Part shown: positions 22,456 through 31,165 of the stretch, in pieces
How positions within the stretch are numbered: the first letter of the stretch is position 1
How the letters are laid out: every line of letters starts with the position of its first letter
Source: Streptomonospora nanhaiensis
GTDB lineage: Bacteria; Actinomycetota; Actinomycetes; Streptosporangiales; Streptosporangiaceae
Direction of reading: 5' to 3'
Assembly (NCBI RefSeq): GCF_026642255.1
Contig: NZ_CP113264.1
Coordinates: 6,262,001-6,326,000 of the forward strand
Length of the DNA: 64,000 nt
The notes under the pieces: model-generated
Seen by the model: the letters and a program-made list of their open reading frames with translations, nothing else
The model's database searches: none
Told to the model about the DNA's origin: nothing
Translations under genes and position numbers: made by a program

Positions 22456-24198
22456 TCAGTGCCCGGGGGCGTCCACGCCGCCGGGGTCCGCCTCGTAGGT
22501 GATGCCGTACATCTCCTCGTCCTCGCCCTGCCTCCGCCGCCACCAGCGACCGCCGGAGGCGCGGCGGGCGTCCTTCGCCTCCCGCCTCTCCCGGCGCCGG
22601 TGGTCGCGCAGTTCCCGGCGGGCCTCCTTGCGCGCGCCGCGCTCGGCGCCGCGGTCGACCGTCCGGGCGGCCCGCTCCCGGTCCCTGGCCGCCCTCATCT
22701 CCCCGGGGGTGGCGGGAGAGGGCTCCGGGTCCGGCCCCGCCTCCTCCCCGGCGTCACCGACGCCCTGGCCGTCACGGCGGCGCAGCGGCGTCACCGTCGC
22801 CAGGCCCTTCCCGACCGGGACGTCCGGCGGCAGCTCGACCACCGGCCGCGGCTCGGCCCCCGGCCGCACGGGGGCCCGTGCCCCCTTCTTCGCGGCGCCC
22901 GTCCCGGACTCCGTGGAGCCGGGGGACTCCGTGCCCTTCCCCAGCCGCAGCTTGCGCCAGTACCACCAGTTCGCGATCCAGGCGGCGACCGCCGCGGCCA
23001 CCCCGACCTCCAGGGCGGCGACGAGGCCCACCTGCCACGCCGACGGCCCCACCTCACTGAGCCGCTCTCCCCCCAGGGGCCCGCCCGCGATCTCCGCCAT
23101 GGCCGCGCACAGGATCCCCGTGGTCACACCGCACACGAACCCCCACAGGGGGGCCGCCTCGCCGACCGCGTCCGGCGCACTGCGCTGGGTCAGGACACCG
23201 CCCACCGCGCCCGCCGCGAACGGCAGGGCCAGCGCCACCAGGGACACCGCCGGAGCGGCCCCGTCGTCCGGCAGTGCGGCCAGCATCGGGAACACCGGCA
23301 GGGCGCCCACCGACACCCCGGTCGGGGCGACGACGGTACCCGCGCCCATCGCGAACCCCGGCCCCAGCGCGTAGCAGACCGCGAACACCACCGCGTTGGG
23401 CAGGTACGCCAGCTGGATGACCACCAGCAGCACACCGCCGACCACGCCGGGCCCCAGCACCCTCGTCGTCTCGACGGCTTCCGGGAAGGCGAACGCCAGC
23501 GCCGCCGCGAACAGCAGCAGCCCGCCCAGCAGGAGGGTGCCGGTGGACGCGAGCAACCCCACCAGGAGGGACCTCGGCCTGGCGGGCATCAGCTCCAGCA
23601 GGTCCCGGACCGCCACGCCCTTGTCGCGCATCAGCTGGCGCAGCGCCCCCAGCCCGGCGGCGAGGAAGGCGATGGCGAACCCCATGACGAGGGCGCGCGG
23701 CATGCTGGGTTCGATCGCCTCGGTGCGCGCCACCAGCGCCAGCGTGCCGGCGATCGCCGCGTAGGGGCCGGCGACGGCCACCGCCGCCCCCCACACGTAC
23801 CGGAGCCGCAGGATCTCGCAGGAGCGGGCCAGCCACCGGCCCGACCGGTACAGCAGCAGGCCCGGCAGCAGGACCAGCCCGAGCGGGAGCAGGGCGATCT
23901 GCCCGTCGGGCACGGTGAACGACACGTGGTGGCCGACCAGCCAGGCCAGGACCGCTCCCTGGAGGATGTCGACGATGTCCTCGCCGAAGGTGTCGTGCGG
24001 CGCGGCCACCCAGCCGATGATGGTGAGGGTGACGATGGCGGCCAGACCGCTGCCCGCCGCCGTGGCGGCGGCGATGCCCCCGGTCGCGTAGAGGGGCCTG
24101 CGCTCGTCGGCGGCCTCCGGCGCGGAGGCTTCCGCGGCGGTGGCCCGCGGGCGCTTCGGCGGTCGGCCCCGGTCGGGGGGAGATCCTGGCGTACTCAC
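22456..24198 (-). CDS. DUF6350 family polytopic membrane protein
   Basis: This 580-residue actinobacterial membrane protein is of unknown function (DUF6350, sometimes named PerM-like). About ten to twelve hydrophobic segments span roughly residues 40-430, including GGIAAATAAGSGLAAIVTLT and ILQGAVLAWLVGHHVSF. The last 150 residues are a soluble, highly charged tail rich in Arg and Glu (for example RRRERREAKDARR). GTG 24198 is chosen because upstream sequence has coding bias for another frame. In streptomycetes this family sits between sucD and purN-purH; here it follows sucCD but purN-purH are absent and mfd converges instead. Confidence 0.75.
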   Translation of the reverse strand: MSTPGSPPDRGRPPKRPRATAAEASAPEAADERRPLYATGGIAAATAAGSGLAAIVTLTIIGWVAAPHDTFGEDIVDILQGAVLAWLVGHHVSFTVPDGQIALLPLGLVLLPGLLLYRSGRWLARSCEILRLRYVWGAAVAVAGPYAAIAGTLALVARTEAIEPSMPRALVMGFAIAFLAAGLGALRQLMRDKGVAVRDLLELMPARPRSLLVGLLASTGTLLLGGLLLFAAALAFAFPEAVETTRVLGPGVVGGVLLVVIQLAYLPNAVVFAVCYALGPGFAMGAGTVVAPTGVSVGALPVFPMLAALPDDGAAPAVSLVALALPFAAGAVGGVLTQRSAPDAVGEAAPLWGFVCGVTTGILCAAMAEIAGGPLGGERLSEVGPSAWQVGLVAALEVGVAAAVAAWIANWWYWRKLRLGKGTESPGSTESGTGAAKKGARAPVRPGAEPRPVVELPPDVPVGKGLATVTPLRRRDGQGVGDAGEEAGPDPEPSPATPGEMRAARDRERAARTVDRGAERGARKEARRELRDHRRRERREAKDARRASGGRWWRRRQGEDEEMYGITYEADPGGVDAPGH

Positions 24199-24348
24199 CC
24201 GACTTATGCTGCCAGGGACCGGAATGCTCCGCGGTATCCCGCCGCGCGTGTCGTGCGCGCGTGTGCGGCGGCGCCGGTGGAACCGTCGGCGTCCGGCCCC
24301 CGTCGTACGGAGGGAGACAGGTTTCACCCCCGCTGCGGACGGACACCC

Positions 24349-24975
24349 ATGGCAGGCACCGACCCCGACCGCTACCGGCTCTCCGACCGGGAGCGCGACG
24401 AGGCGCTGGAACGGTTGCGGACGGCTCTGGAGGAGGGCCGTCTGGACCCCGAGGAGCACGGGACCCGCGCCGGGGCGGTGCTGGAGGCGGTCGCCAACAC
24501 GGACCTGGTCCCGCTCTTCGAGGACCTGCCCCCGGAGTCCCGGCCCAGCGCGCTCGCCGTCCCCGGGGACGCGGAGCCGGGGGACGGGCGCCCGCCCACG
24601 CCTGCCGGGACGGCCGGACGCCCGCCGGCCCGGCGGGAGGGCGGGAAGGGCTCGTCCGACCGCCGCAACCGTCCCCACACGGGCGGTCTGGTGATCTGGG
24701 GAGGGATCATGTTCGTGCTCTGGGGGGTGCCGTCCATCTCCAGCGGCAACACCGGCGCCGTGTTCGCGTGGCTGTTCTTCCTCCTGGTCCTCCTCGTCCC
24801 GGGCGCGGTCGTGGCCACCGTGCAGACCGTCCGCAGCAGGTCGGACGGCGGTTCGCGGGCCCTCGACCAGCCGGACACGCGAAAACGGCTCCGCCCCACC
24901 CTCCGGATGAACCGGCGGTGGGGCGGAGCCGTCGAAGCGGTCACCCGTCGGGGCTGCTCCCGGGGCGCGTGCTAG
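24349..24975 (+). CDS. DUF1707 domain membrane protein with readthrough tail
   Basis: This 208-residue protein has an N-terminal DUF1707 domain (residues 8-60: YRLSDRERDEALERLRTALE then EGRLDPEEHGTRAGAVLEAV), a proline/glycine-rich linker and two membrane helices (about 115-160). DUF1707 is a small domain of unknown function common in actinobacterial membrane proteins. The last ~30 residues (from TRKRLRPTL) are encoded across a strong terminator hairpin (24886-24931) and the frame closes only at 24975, four bases inside sucD on the opposite strand. This tail looks like accidental readthrough rather than conserved sequence, so a lost stop codon is possible. Confidence 0.72.
   Translation: MAGTDPDRYRLSDRERDEALERLRTALEEGRLDPEEHGTRAGAVLEAVANTDLVPLFEDLPPESRPSALAVPGDAEPGDGRPPTPAGTAGRPPARREGGKGSSDRRNRPHTGGLVIWGGIMFVLWGVPSISSGNTGAVFAWLFFLLVLLVPGAVVATVQTVRSRSDGGSRALDQPDTRKRLRPTLRMNRRWGGAVEAVTRRGCSRGAC
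24886..24931. terminator. Terminator of sucCD lying inside the DUF1707 frame
   Basis: A perfect 15-bp inverted repeat (24886-24900 with 24917-24931, CGGCTCCGCCCCACC) encloses a 16-base loop. It begins about 40 bases after the sucD stop and can act on both strands. It overlaps codons for the DUF1707 protein tail. Confidence 0.75.
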
Positions 24976-25850
24976 AACAGCTCGCGCACCAGCTTGGCAG
25001 TCTCGCTGGGGGTCTTGCCGACCTTGACGCCGGCGGCCTCCAGGGCCTCCTGCTTGGCCGCGGCCGTGCCCGCCGAACCCGACACGATCGCGCCCGCGTG
25101 CCCCATCGTCTTGCCCTCCGGAGCCGTGAACCCCGCCACGTACCCCACCACGGGCTTGGACACGTTCGCCTTGATGAACTCCGCCGCACGCTCCTCGGCG
25201 TCGCCGCCGATCTCACCGATCATCACGATCACATCGGTGTCGGGGTCGGCCTCGAACGCCGCCAGCGCGTCGATGTGCGTGGTCCCGATGATCGGGTCCC
25301 CGCCGATGCCCACCGCCGAGGAGAAGCCGATGTCGCGCAGCTCGTACATCATCTGGTACGTCAGCGTGCCCGACTTCGACACCAGGCCGATCCGGCCCGG
25401 CTTGGCGATGTCGGCCGGGATGATGCCCGCGTTGGACTGGCCCGGCGTGATCAGACCCGGGCAGTTCGGACCGATGATCCGCGTCTTGTTGCCCTTGGAG
25501 CCGGCGTAGGACCAGAACGCGGCGGTGTCGTGCACCGGGATGCCCTCGGTGATCACCACCGCCAGGCCGATCCCGGCGTCGATCGCCTCCACGACCGCGT
25601 CCTTGGAGAACTTGGGCGGCACGAAGATGACCGTGACGTCGGCGCCGGTGGCGGCCATGCCCTCGGCCACCGATCCGAAGACCGGGACCTCGGTGCCGTC
25701 GAAGTCGACCTTCTGGCCGGCCTTGCGCGGGTTGACCCCGCCCACGATGTTGGTGCCCGAGGCGAGCATGCGCCGGGTGTGCTTGGTGCCCTCAGAGCCC
25801 GTCATGCCCTGGACCAGCACCTTGCTGTCCTTGGTCAGGAAAATAGCCAT
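24972..25850 (-). CDS. sucD: Succinyl-CoA ligase, alpha subunit
   Basis: This 292-residue TCA-cycle subunit binds CoA and carries the phosphohistidine of succinyl-CoA synthetase. The CoA-binding start IFLTKDSKVLVQGMTGSEGT, the motif IGPNCPGLITPGQ near residue 120 and the active-site histidine 251 in MGHAGAIVSGSAGTA are present. It follows sucC by 15 bases in one operon. Its stop overlaps the end of the plus-strand DUF1707 frame. Confidence 0.96.
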   Translation of the reverse strand: MAIFLTKDSKVLVQGMTGSEGTKHTRRMLASGTNIVGGVNPRKAGQKVDFDGTEVPVFGSVAEGMAATGADVTVIFVPPKFSKDAVVEAIDAGIGLAVVITEGIPVHDTAAFWSYAGSKGNKTRIIGPNCPGLITPGQSNAGIIPADIAKPGRIGLVSKSGTLTYQMMYELRDIGFSSAVGIGGDPIIGTTHIDALAAFEADPDTDVIVMIGEIGGDAEERAAEFIKANVSKPVVGYVAGFTAPEGKTMGHAGAIVSGSAGTAAAKQEALEAAGVKVGKTPSETAKLVRELF

Positions 25851-25865
25851 GGTGTGTTCCGTCTC

Positions 25866-27047
25866 CTACTTCGCCGCGAGCTCGGCGGCCTGAGCGGCGG
25901 CGCCGTCCATCGTGTCGACCCGCCGAACGGCCGGGTGTGCGCGCTCGTCGAGGATCTGGCGGCCCAGCTCGGCGTTGTTGCCGTCCAGTCGCACCACCAG
26001 CGGCTTGGTGACATCGTCACCGCGGCCCTCCAGCAGCTCCAGCGCCTGCACGATGCCGTTGGCGACCGCGTCGCAGGCGGTGATGCCGCCGAAGACGTTG
26101 ACGAACACGCTCTTGACCGCCGGGTCGCCCAGGATGATCTCCAGGCCGTTGGCCATCACCTCGGCGGAGGCGCCGCCGCCGATGTCGAGGAAGTTCGCGG
26201 GCTTGACCCCGCCGTGCTCCTCGCCGGCGTAGGCCACCACGTCCAGCGTGGACATGACCAGGCCCGCGCCGTTGCCGATGATCCCGACCTCGCCGTCGAG
26301 CTTGACGTAGTTCAGGCCCTTGGCCTTGGCGGCGACCTCGAGGGGGTCGCCCTCCTCGGCGAACGTGAGGCTCTCCAGGTCCTGGCGGAACTCGGCGTTC
26401 TCGTCCAGGGTGACCTTGCCGTCGAGGGCGACGACGCGACCGTCCTTGGTGAGGATGAGGGGGTTCACCTCGACGAGCGTGGCGTCCTTGCCCACGAACG
26501 CGTCCCACAGCTTGGTGATGATCTCGGCCGCGCCCTGGGCGGCGGCCTCGGGCAGGTTGCCCGCCTTCACGATCTCGGCCGCGACGTTCGCGGGGGCGCC
26601 GGTCAGGGGGTCGATGGAGATCTTGGCGACCGCGTCGGGGTTGGTGACGGCGACCTCCTCGATCTCCATGCCGCCCTCTTTGGAGCAGATCGACAGGAAA
26701 TTGCGGTTCGCGCGGTCCAGCAGGAAGGAGAAGTAGTACTCCTCCGCGATCTCGGAGGCCTCCTCGACCAGGACACGGTGGACCGTGTGGCCCTTGATGT
26801 CCATGCCGAGGATCTGCTCGGCCTTGGCCTGGGCGTCCTCGGGGCCCTCGGCGACCTTCACGCCGCCGGCCTTGCCGCGACCACCGGTCTTGACCTGCGC
26901 CTTGACAACGACGCGGGGTTTGCCGGCAGCGGCGAACTCGTCAGCGATGGCACGTGCCTCAGCGGCCGTGCTCGCCACCTTCCCCTGGGGTACGGGAACC
27001 CCGTACTCTGCGAAGAGTTGCTTCGCCTGGTATTCGAACAGGTCCAC
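25866..27047 (-). CDS. sucC: Succinyl-CoA ligase [ADP-forming], beta subunit
   Basis: This 393-residue ATP-grasp subunit provides the nucleotide site of succinyl-CoA synthetase. It starts MDLFEYQAKQLFAEYGVPVP as expected, and has VVKAQVKTGGRGKAGGVK near residue 48, VEVNPLILTKDGRVVALDGK near 200 and the glycine-rich FLDIGGGASAEVMANGLE near 295. It leads the sucC-sucD operon. Confidence 0.96.
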   Translation of the reverse strand: MDLFEYQAKQLFAEYGVPVPQGKVASTAAEARAIADEFAAAGKPRVVVKAQVKTGGRGKAGGVKVAEGPEDAQAKAEQILGMDIKGHTVHRVLVEEASEIAEEYYFSFLLDRANRNFLSICSKEGGMEIEEVAVTNPDAVAKISIDPLTGAPANVAAEIVKAGNLPEAAAQGAAEIITKLWDAFVGKDATLVEVNPLILTKDGRVVALDGKVTLDENAEFRQDLESLTFAEEGDPLEVAAKAKGLNYVKLDGEVGIIGNGAGLVMSTLDVVAYAGEEHGGVKPANFLDIGGGASAEVMANGLEIILGDPAVKSVFVNVFGGITACDAVANGIVQALELLEGRGDDVTKPLVVRLDGNNAELGRQILDERAHPAVRRVDTMDGAAAQAAELAAK

Positions 27048-27480
27048 GAGGGTCCGTCCTTGTAACTCGCTGGCTCAGGATGTCTACCGGGGTGGCCTCG
27101 TCCGGATCGGCTGTGACCTACTGGTACACGTCACACGCAGCAGGACCCCGAGGGGCCCCGCCGTTCACAGAGATCGAGATCGCCGCGGAGTCGCCACCCG
27201 CGACATGCGCAAAGCTTAGTCGCCTGAAATCCGGCCGCCGGACACCGGGGGCCGCTTCACCGCGTCGGTCCCGGCCCAAAAGCCGTCCATGCCGCACTGC
27301 GGAAGCGTCCGCGTGGGAAATTGTGTGACCAGCGACACCGCGAATAACACGACATGGGTGCATCGGCCGTACCATGGCCGCTTCGTCCCTGCGACCAACA
27401 TCACGCCGCGGACCGCCGCACGGGACCGGGCGCGGACGACGCCCTCCGTCCCGGCGCTCCCCGCCGGCGCCGCCGGAGGA
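27048..27480. other. Upstream region of sucC
   Basis: This stretch of about 430 bases separates sucC from the B12-binding protein gene, both on the minus strand. It must contain the sucC promoter and the end of the upstream transcript, but no confident -35/-10 pair, hairpin or gene was found. Part of it (around 27300-27360) is more AT-rich than its surroundings. Confidence 0.4.
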
Positions 27481-27891
27481 TCAGGCCGCGTGCGCCGGGC
27501 GGACGTTCTCCCGGACCCAGTCGGCGATCTCCGAGGTGGGCGCCCCCGGGGTGAAGATCTTGGCGACCCCCAGGCGTTCGAGCTCCGCGATGTCCGCGTC
27601 GGGGATGATCCCGCCGCCGAACACACGGATGTCCTCGGCGTCGTTCTCCCTCAGCAGCTCCATCACCCGGGTGAACATGGTCATGTGGGCCCCCGAGAGC
27701 ACGGACAGCCCGATGGCGTCGGCGTCCTCCTGGAGCGCCGCCGCGACGATCATCTCCGGCGTCTGGCGCAGACCGGTGTAGATGACCTCGACCCCGGCGT
27801 CGCGCAGGACGCGGGCGACGATCTTGACCCCCCGGTCGTGCCCGTCCAGTCCCGGCTTGGCGACGACGATCCTTGCCGCACCCTCGGCCAT
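27481..27891 (-). CDS. Cobalamin B12-binding small subunit (isobutyryl/methylmalonyl-CoA mutase type)
   Basis: This 136-residue protein is a stand-alone B12-binding domain. The signature DxHxxG is in VVAKPGLDGHDRGVKIVARV (residues 9-28), followed by ADAIGLSVLSGAH near 60 and FGGGIIPDADI near 90, as in mutase C-terminal domains. Size and sequence closely resemble IcmB, the small subunit of isobutyryl-CoA mutase in Streptomyces. The large catalytic subunit is not in this window, so it must pair with a distant gene. It is a single gene on the minus strand. Confidence 0.85.
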   Translation of the reverse strand: MAEGAARIVVAKPGLDGHDRGVKIVARVLRDAGVEVIYTGLRQTPEMIVAAALQEDADAIGLSVLSGAHMTMFTRVMELLRENDAEDIRVFGGGIIPDADIAELERLGVAKIFTPGAPTSEIADWVRENVRPAHAA

Positions 27892-28035
27892 GGCTTACCC
27901 CTCACGACGTGTTCCCCGCGGCCCGGCCACTCCTTGTGGGAGTCCCACCGGGGCGGGGTGGAGACGATGAACTCGTGTGAAGCGTAACGCAGGTCACTCG
28001 CGGGTGGCGGGCACGGGGACGGGTATCTTCCGAGC

Positions 28036-28437
28036 ATGGGAGACGATGCCACCGAATTCGACCGAACCAGCACAGAGGACCTGCGGGACCGCGCCGTCGA
28101 GCTGGCACGTCAGAGGTGGGACCTGCGCTTCTTCTGGCGGCTGCTCGGCCTCGTCCCGGCGGCGGAGGCCGCGGCCGGGAACGACCGGGCCAGCGAGGCG
28201 AGTGTCGCCCAGCTCTCCGGCTTCGTGTACGAGGCCCTCTCCGCCGAGACGGACCCCGGGGTCCAGGAGGCCCTGCGCCCCGTCTACGTCCAGTACCTCC
28301 TCGACCACGGGGAGGAGGCGGGCGACGCGGACCCCGGAACGGGGAACACCGGACCGGGCGGGGCCCCCGCGGACCCCGGGGGCGCCGCTCCGGGAGGGGC
28401 CCGGCCCGACGGGGCCGACGGCGACAGGCCTTCCTGA
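28036..28437 (+). CDS. Conserved hypothetical actinobacterial protein
   Basis: This soluble protein of 133 residues is of unknown function. The first 95 residues are mainly helical (RAVELARQRWDLRFFWRLLG, then ASVAQLSGFVYEALSA and VQEALRPVYVQYLLDHGEEA), and the last 40 form a Gly/Pro/Ala/Asp-rich tail that looks disordered. The helical part resembles a small conserved family seen in Streptomyces and relatives. It precedes the Ada-AlkA gene by about 56 bases on the same strand, but a shared role is not evident. Confidence 0.7.
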   Translation: MGDDATEFDRTSTEDLRDRAVELARQRWDLRFFWRLLGLVPAAEAAAGNDRASEASVAQLSGFVYEALSAETDPGVQEALRPVYVQYLLDHGEEAGDADPGTGNTGPGGAPADPGGAAPGGARPDGADGDRPS

Positions 28438-28493
28438 CCCCTCGGGGTGCATGTCCGAAAACCGCCAGCACCCGCCCCGGTCCATGGGTGACC

Positions 28494-30071
28494 ATGGACA
28501 GTGTGATGGACGACGACCAGCGCTACCGCGCAGTACACAGCAGGGACTCCCGCTTCGACGGGGTCTTCTACACGGCCGTGCGCACCACCGGGATCTACTG
28601 CCGTCCGAGCTGCCCCGCCGTCACCCCGAAGCGGGTCAACACCAGGTTCTTCCCCACCGCGGCGGCGGCCCAGGAATCCGGGTTCCGCGCCTGCAAGCGG
28701 TGCCGCCCCGACCTGACGCCGGGCTCACCGGAGTGGAACCTGCGGGCCGACGTGGTCGGCCGCGCGATGCGGCTCATCCAGGACGGCGCCGTGGACCGGG
28801 GCGGCGTGGGCGCGCTGGCCTCCGCCGTGGGGTACAGCGAACGCCAGCTCAACCGGCTGCTGTCCGCCGAGGTGGGCGCGGGGCCGCTGGCCCTGGCCCG
28901 CACCGAGCGCGCCCAGACCGCCCGGGTCCTGGTGGAGACCACGGACATGCCGATGGCGGACGTCGCGTTCGCGGCCGGGTTCGCGAGCGTGCGCCAGTTC
29001 AACGAGACGATGCAGGCGGTGTTCGACCGCTCCCCCACCGAGATGCGCTCGGTCGGACGCTCCCGGGCCCCCGGCTCCTCCGCACCGGGGACGATCACGC
29101 TGCGGCTGCCCTACCGGGAGCCGATCGACCTGGCCTCGATGCTGGGGTTCCTCGGCGACAGGGCCGTTCCCGGGATCGAGGAGTACCGGGAGGGCGTGTA
29201 CAGGCGGACGCTCCCGCTCCCGCACGGAACCGGTGTCGTGGAGCTCTCGGCGGGTTCCGGGCCGGGACACGTGCTGTGCCGGCTGCGGCTGACCGAGACC
29301 CGCGACCTGGCCAGTGCGGTGCGCCGGTGCCGCAGACTGCTGGACCTGGACGCCGACCCGCGTGCGGTCGCCGAGGCCCTGGGCGGGGACCCCCTGCTCG
29401 GCCCGATCGTGTCGGCCCGTCCGGGCATGCGGTCGCCCGGGCACGTGGACCCGGCGGAGCTGGCCGTCCGTGCGGTGCTCGGCCAGCAGGTGTCGGTACG
29501 GGCCGCGCGCACGCTGGCGGGCCGGCTGGTGCAGAGGTTCGGAAAGCCCCTGGCGGAGGGGCTGGAGGTCCCGGGCGGCGGCCTGACGCACCTGTTCCCG
29601 TCCCCGGACGTGCTGGCCGGGGCCGACCCGACGGGTTTCTCCATCCCCGTGGCGCGCGGAACCGCCCTGGTGGGACTGAGCGGGGCCGTCGCCTCGGGCC
29701 GTGTCGACCTGGGGCCGGGCTGCGACCGGGAGGAGGCCGAGCGGCGCCTGGTCGAGCTGCGCGGCATCGGTCCGTGGACGGCTGGCTACGTGCGGATGCG
29801 CGGTCTGGGCGACCCCGACGTGTTCCTGCACGGCGACCTGGGCGTCCGGTCGGCGCTGGAGGCCGGAAGGGCGTGGACCTCCCCGGCGGCGGCCGCCCGG
29901 AACGCACGGGGGTGGAGCCCGTGGCGCTCGTACGCCACCCACCTGCTGTGGGCGTCGCTGGGCGACGCCGCCCGGGCGCGGGAGGCGGGAGCGGTTCCGG
30001 ACGGCGCGTCTGCGGACGGCCCGTCCGGGGCGGTCGGCGGGGTCGCGGGCCGCACCGGTTCCGCGGCGTGA
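28494..30071 (+). CDS. Ada-AlkA fusion: methylphosphotriester sensor and 3-methyladenine DNA glycosylase
   Basis: This 525-residue repair/regulatory protein has four parts: the Ada N-terminal zinc domain (residues 5-80) with the CRPSC...CKRC cysteines that accept methyl groups from phosphotriesters, an AraC-type helix-turn-helix (about 85-180), an AlkA N-terminal domain (about 200-280) and an HhH-GPD glycosylase domain (about 290-480; VRAVLGQQVSVRAARTLAGR, GIGPWTAGYV, catalytic aspartate region GDPDVFLHGDLGVR). It senses alkylation damage, activates repair genes and excises alkylated bases. ATG 28494 is chosen; ATG 28506 is also possible. The methyltransferase domain of classical Ada is missing but is supplied by the next gene. 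Confidence 0.9.
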   Translation: MDSVMDDDQRYRAVHSRDSRFDGVFYTAVRTTGIYCRPSCPAVTPKRVNTRFFPTAAAAQESGFRACKRCRPDLTPGSPEWNLRADVVGRAMRLIQDGAVDRGGVGALASAVGYSERQLNRLLSAEVGAGPLALARTERAQTARVLVETTDMPMADVAFAAGFASVRQFNETMQAVFDRSPTEMRSVGRSRAPGSSAPGTITLRLPYREPIDLASMLGFLGDRAVPGIEEYREGVYRRTLPLPHGTGVVELSAGSGPGHVLCRLRLTETRDLASAVRRCRRLLDLDADPRAVAEALGGDPLLGPIVSARPGMRSPGHVDPAELAVRAVLGQQVSVRAARTLAGRLVQRFGKPLAEGLEVPGGGLTHLFPSPDVLAGADPTGFSIPVARGTALVGLSGAVASGRVDLGPGCDREEAERRLVELRGIGPWTAGYVRMRGLGDPDVFLHGDLGVRSALEAGRAWTSPAAAARNARGWSPWRSYATHLLWASLGDAARAREAGAVPDGASADGPSGAVGGVAGRTGSAA

Positions 30072-30215
30072 GCCGGAAGCGGTGCGGGACGACCGCGGGC
30101 GGGCCCGGACCGGCGGGGAAGCGGTGGCCGCCGCCCGGTTGTTGGAACCACGGGGCCCTCGGGGTCCGGTGGCCGTCGGCAAGGGAAGACGGACGTGAGG
30201 ACGAGAGGGAACGGT

Positions 30216-30818
30216 ATGAGCATCACACGGGCACCGGGTGCCGCGGCACCCGGACAGGAGTCACTCTTCGCGGATGTCGAACCGGTCGCCCCCATGCGGG
30301 CGCCGACCGCGGAGTTCCGGGCCCCGCTGGACGGGCCGACCCGGTACACCACCATGGACTCGCCGGTGGGGCTGCTGACCCTCGTCGGCGACGGTGAGGC
30401 GCTGGGCGCGCTGTTCACGCTCGCGAAGGACGGCAGTTCCCTGAGCGTCCCGGCGGAGTGGATCGCCGACCCGGCGCCGTTCGCCGAGGCGGTCCGGCAG
30501 CTGGACGCGTACTTCGCGGGGGAGCTCCGGGAGTTCGACCTGCCGCTGGCCCCCTCCGGGACCGAGTGGCAGCGCAAGGTGTGGGCCGGGCTGACGACCA
30601 TCCCGTACGGGGAGACCGCGAGTTACGGCCAACTCGCCGAGGAACTGGGGCGGCCGACCGCCTCCCGCGCCGTGGGCATGGCCAACGGTCGCAACCCGAT
30701 CAGCATCATCGTCCCCTGCCACCGGGTCATCGGGGCCGACGGGACCCTCACCGGGTACGCGGGCGGTCTGGAGCGCAAGGAGTTCCTGCTCGGGCTGGAG
30801 GCGGGGCGTGCCGCCTAG
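30216..30818 (+). CDS. ogt: Methylated-DNA-[protein]-cysteine S-methyltransferase
   Basis: This 200-residue suicide enzyme removes methyl groups from O6-methylguanine. The active site is IIVPCHRVIGADG near residue 165, preceded by GLTTIPYGETASYGQLAEEL and ASRAVGMANGRNPI as in the Ogt/MGMT family. The first 40 residues are an extra tail. ATG 30216 has AGGGAA upstream. It follows the Ada-AlkA gene by 144 bases and probably shares its alkylation response. A strong terminator follows. Confidence 0.93.
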   Translation: MSITRAPGAAAPGQESLFADVEPVAPMRAPTAEFRAPLDGPTRYTTMDSPVGLLTLVGDGEALGALFTLAKDGSSLSVPAEWIADPAPFAEAVRQLDAYFAGELREFDLPLAPSGTEWQRKVWAGLTTIPYGETASYGQLAEELGRPTASRAVGMANGRNPISIIVPCHRVIGADGTLTGYAGGLERKEFLLGLEAGRAA

Positions 30819-30836
30819 CGGCCCTCCCCGCCCCCA

Positions 30837-30874
30837 CGCGGAACGGCCCCGGGAACGGGGCCGTTCCGCGTTTT
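30837..30874 (+). terminator. Intrinsic terminator of the Ada-AlkA/ogt unit
   Basis: A perfect 14-bp stem (30837-30850 with 30857-30870, CGCGGAACGGCCCC) with a six-base loop is followed by TTTT. This is a classical rho-independent terminator. Confidence 0.9.
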
Positions 30875-31058
30875 CCACAGGAGGGAGACCGGTCTGGCCC
30901 CGCCCTCCGGAACAGGGTTGACTGGAAATCGGGGGGCTCCCCGGGGCAGGATGCTTCGCCCTGCCCCCGTTCCGTTCCGCGCCCCTCCCCCCGCAGTGTG
31001 CGCCCACCGCCGGCCTCCCGGCGGGCTTCCGGGACGGCGTCCCTTCCCCTTCCACCCC

Positions 31059-31087
31059 TTGCAGGCGGGTATTCGTGTGGTTACCCT
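31059..31087 (+). promoter_or_regulatory. Candidate promoter of the M23 peptidase gene
   Basis: TTGCAG (31059-31064) and TACCCT (31082-31087) are 17 bases apart, about 80 bases before the start codon. The match to the housekeeping consensus is moderate. Confidence 0.4.
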
Positions 31088-31165
31088 GCGGTAGCAATGT
31101 GGTCGAGACCCCATGACCGCAGAGCACCGTGTCGACCCCCCGTCCGCTCACCCCAAGGAGAAGCG

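Noticed and set aside
30875..31165. Riboswitch upstream of the M23 peptidase
   Set aside because: No conserved riboswitch core could be recognised, although the leader has short dyads; only a moderate promoter was kept.
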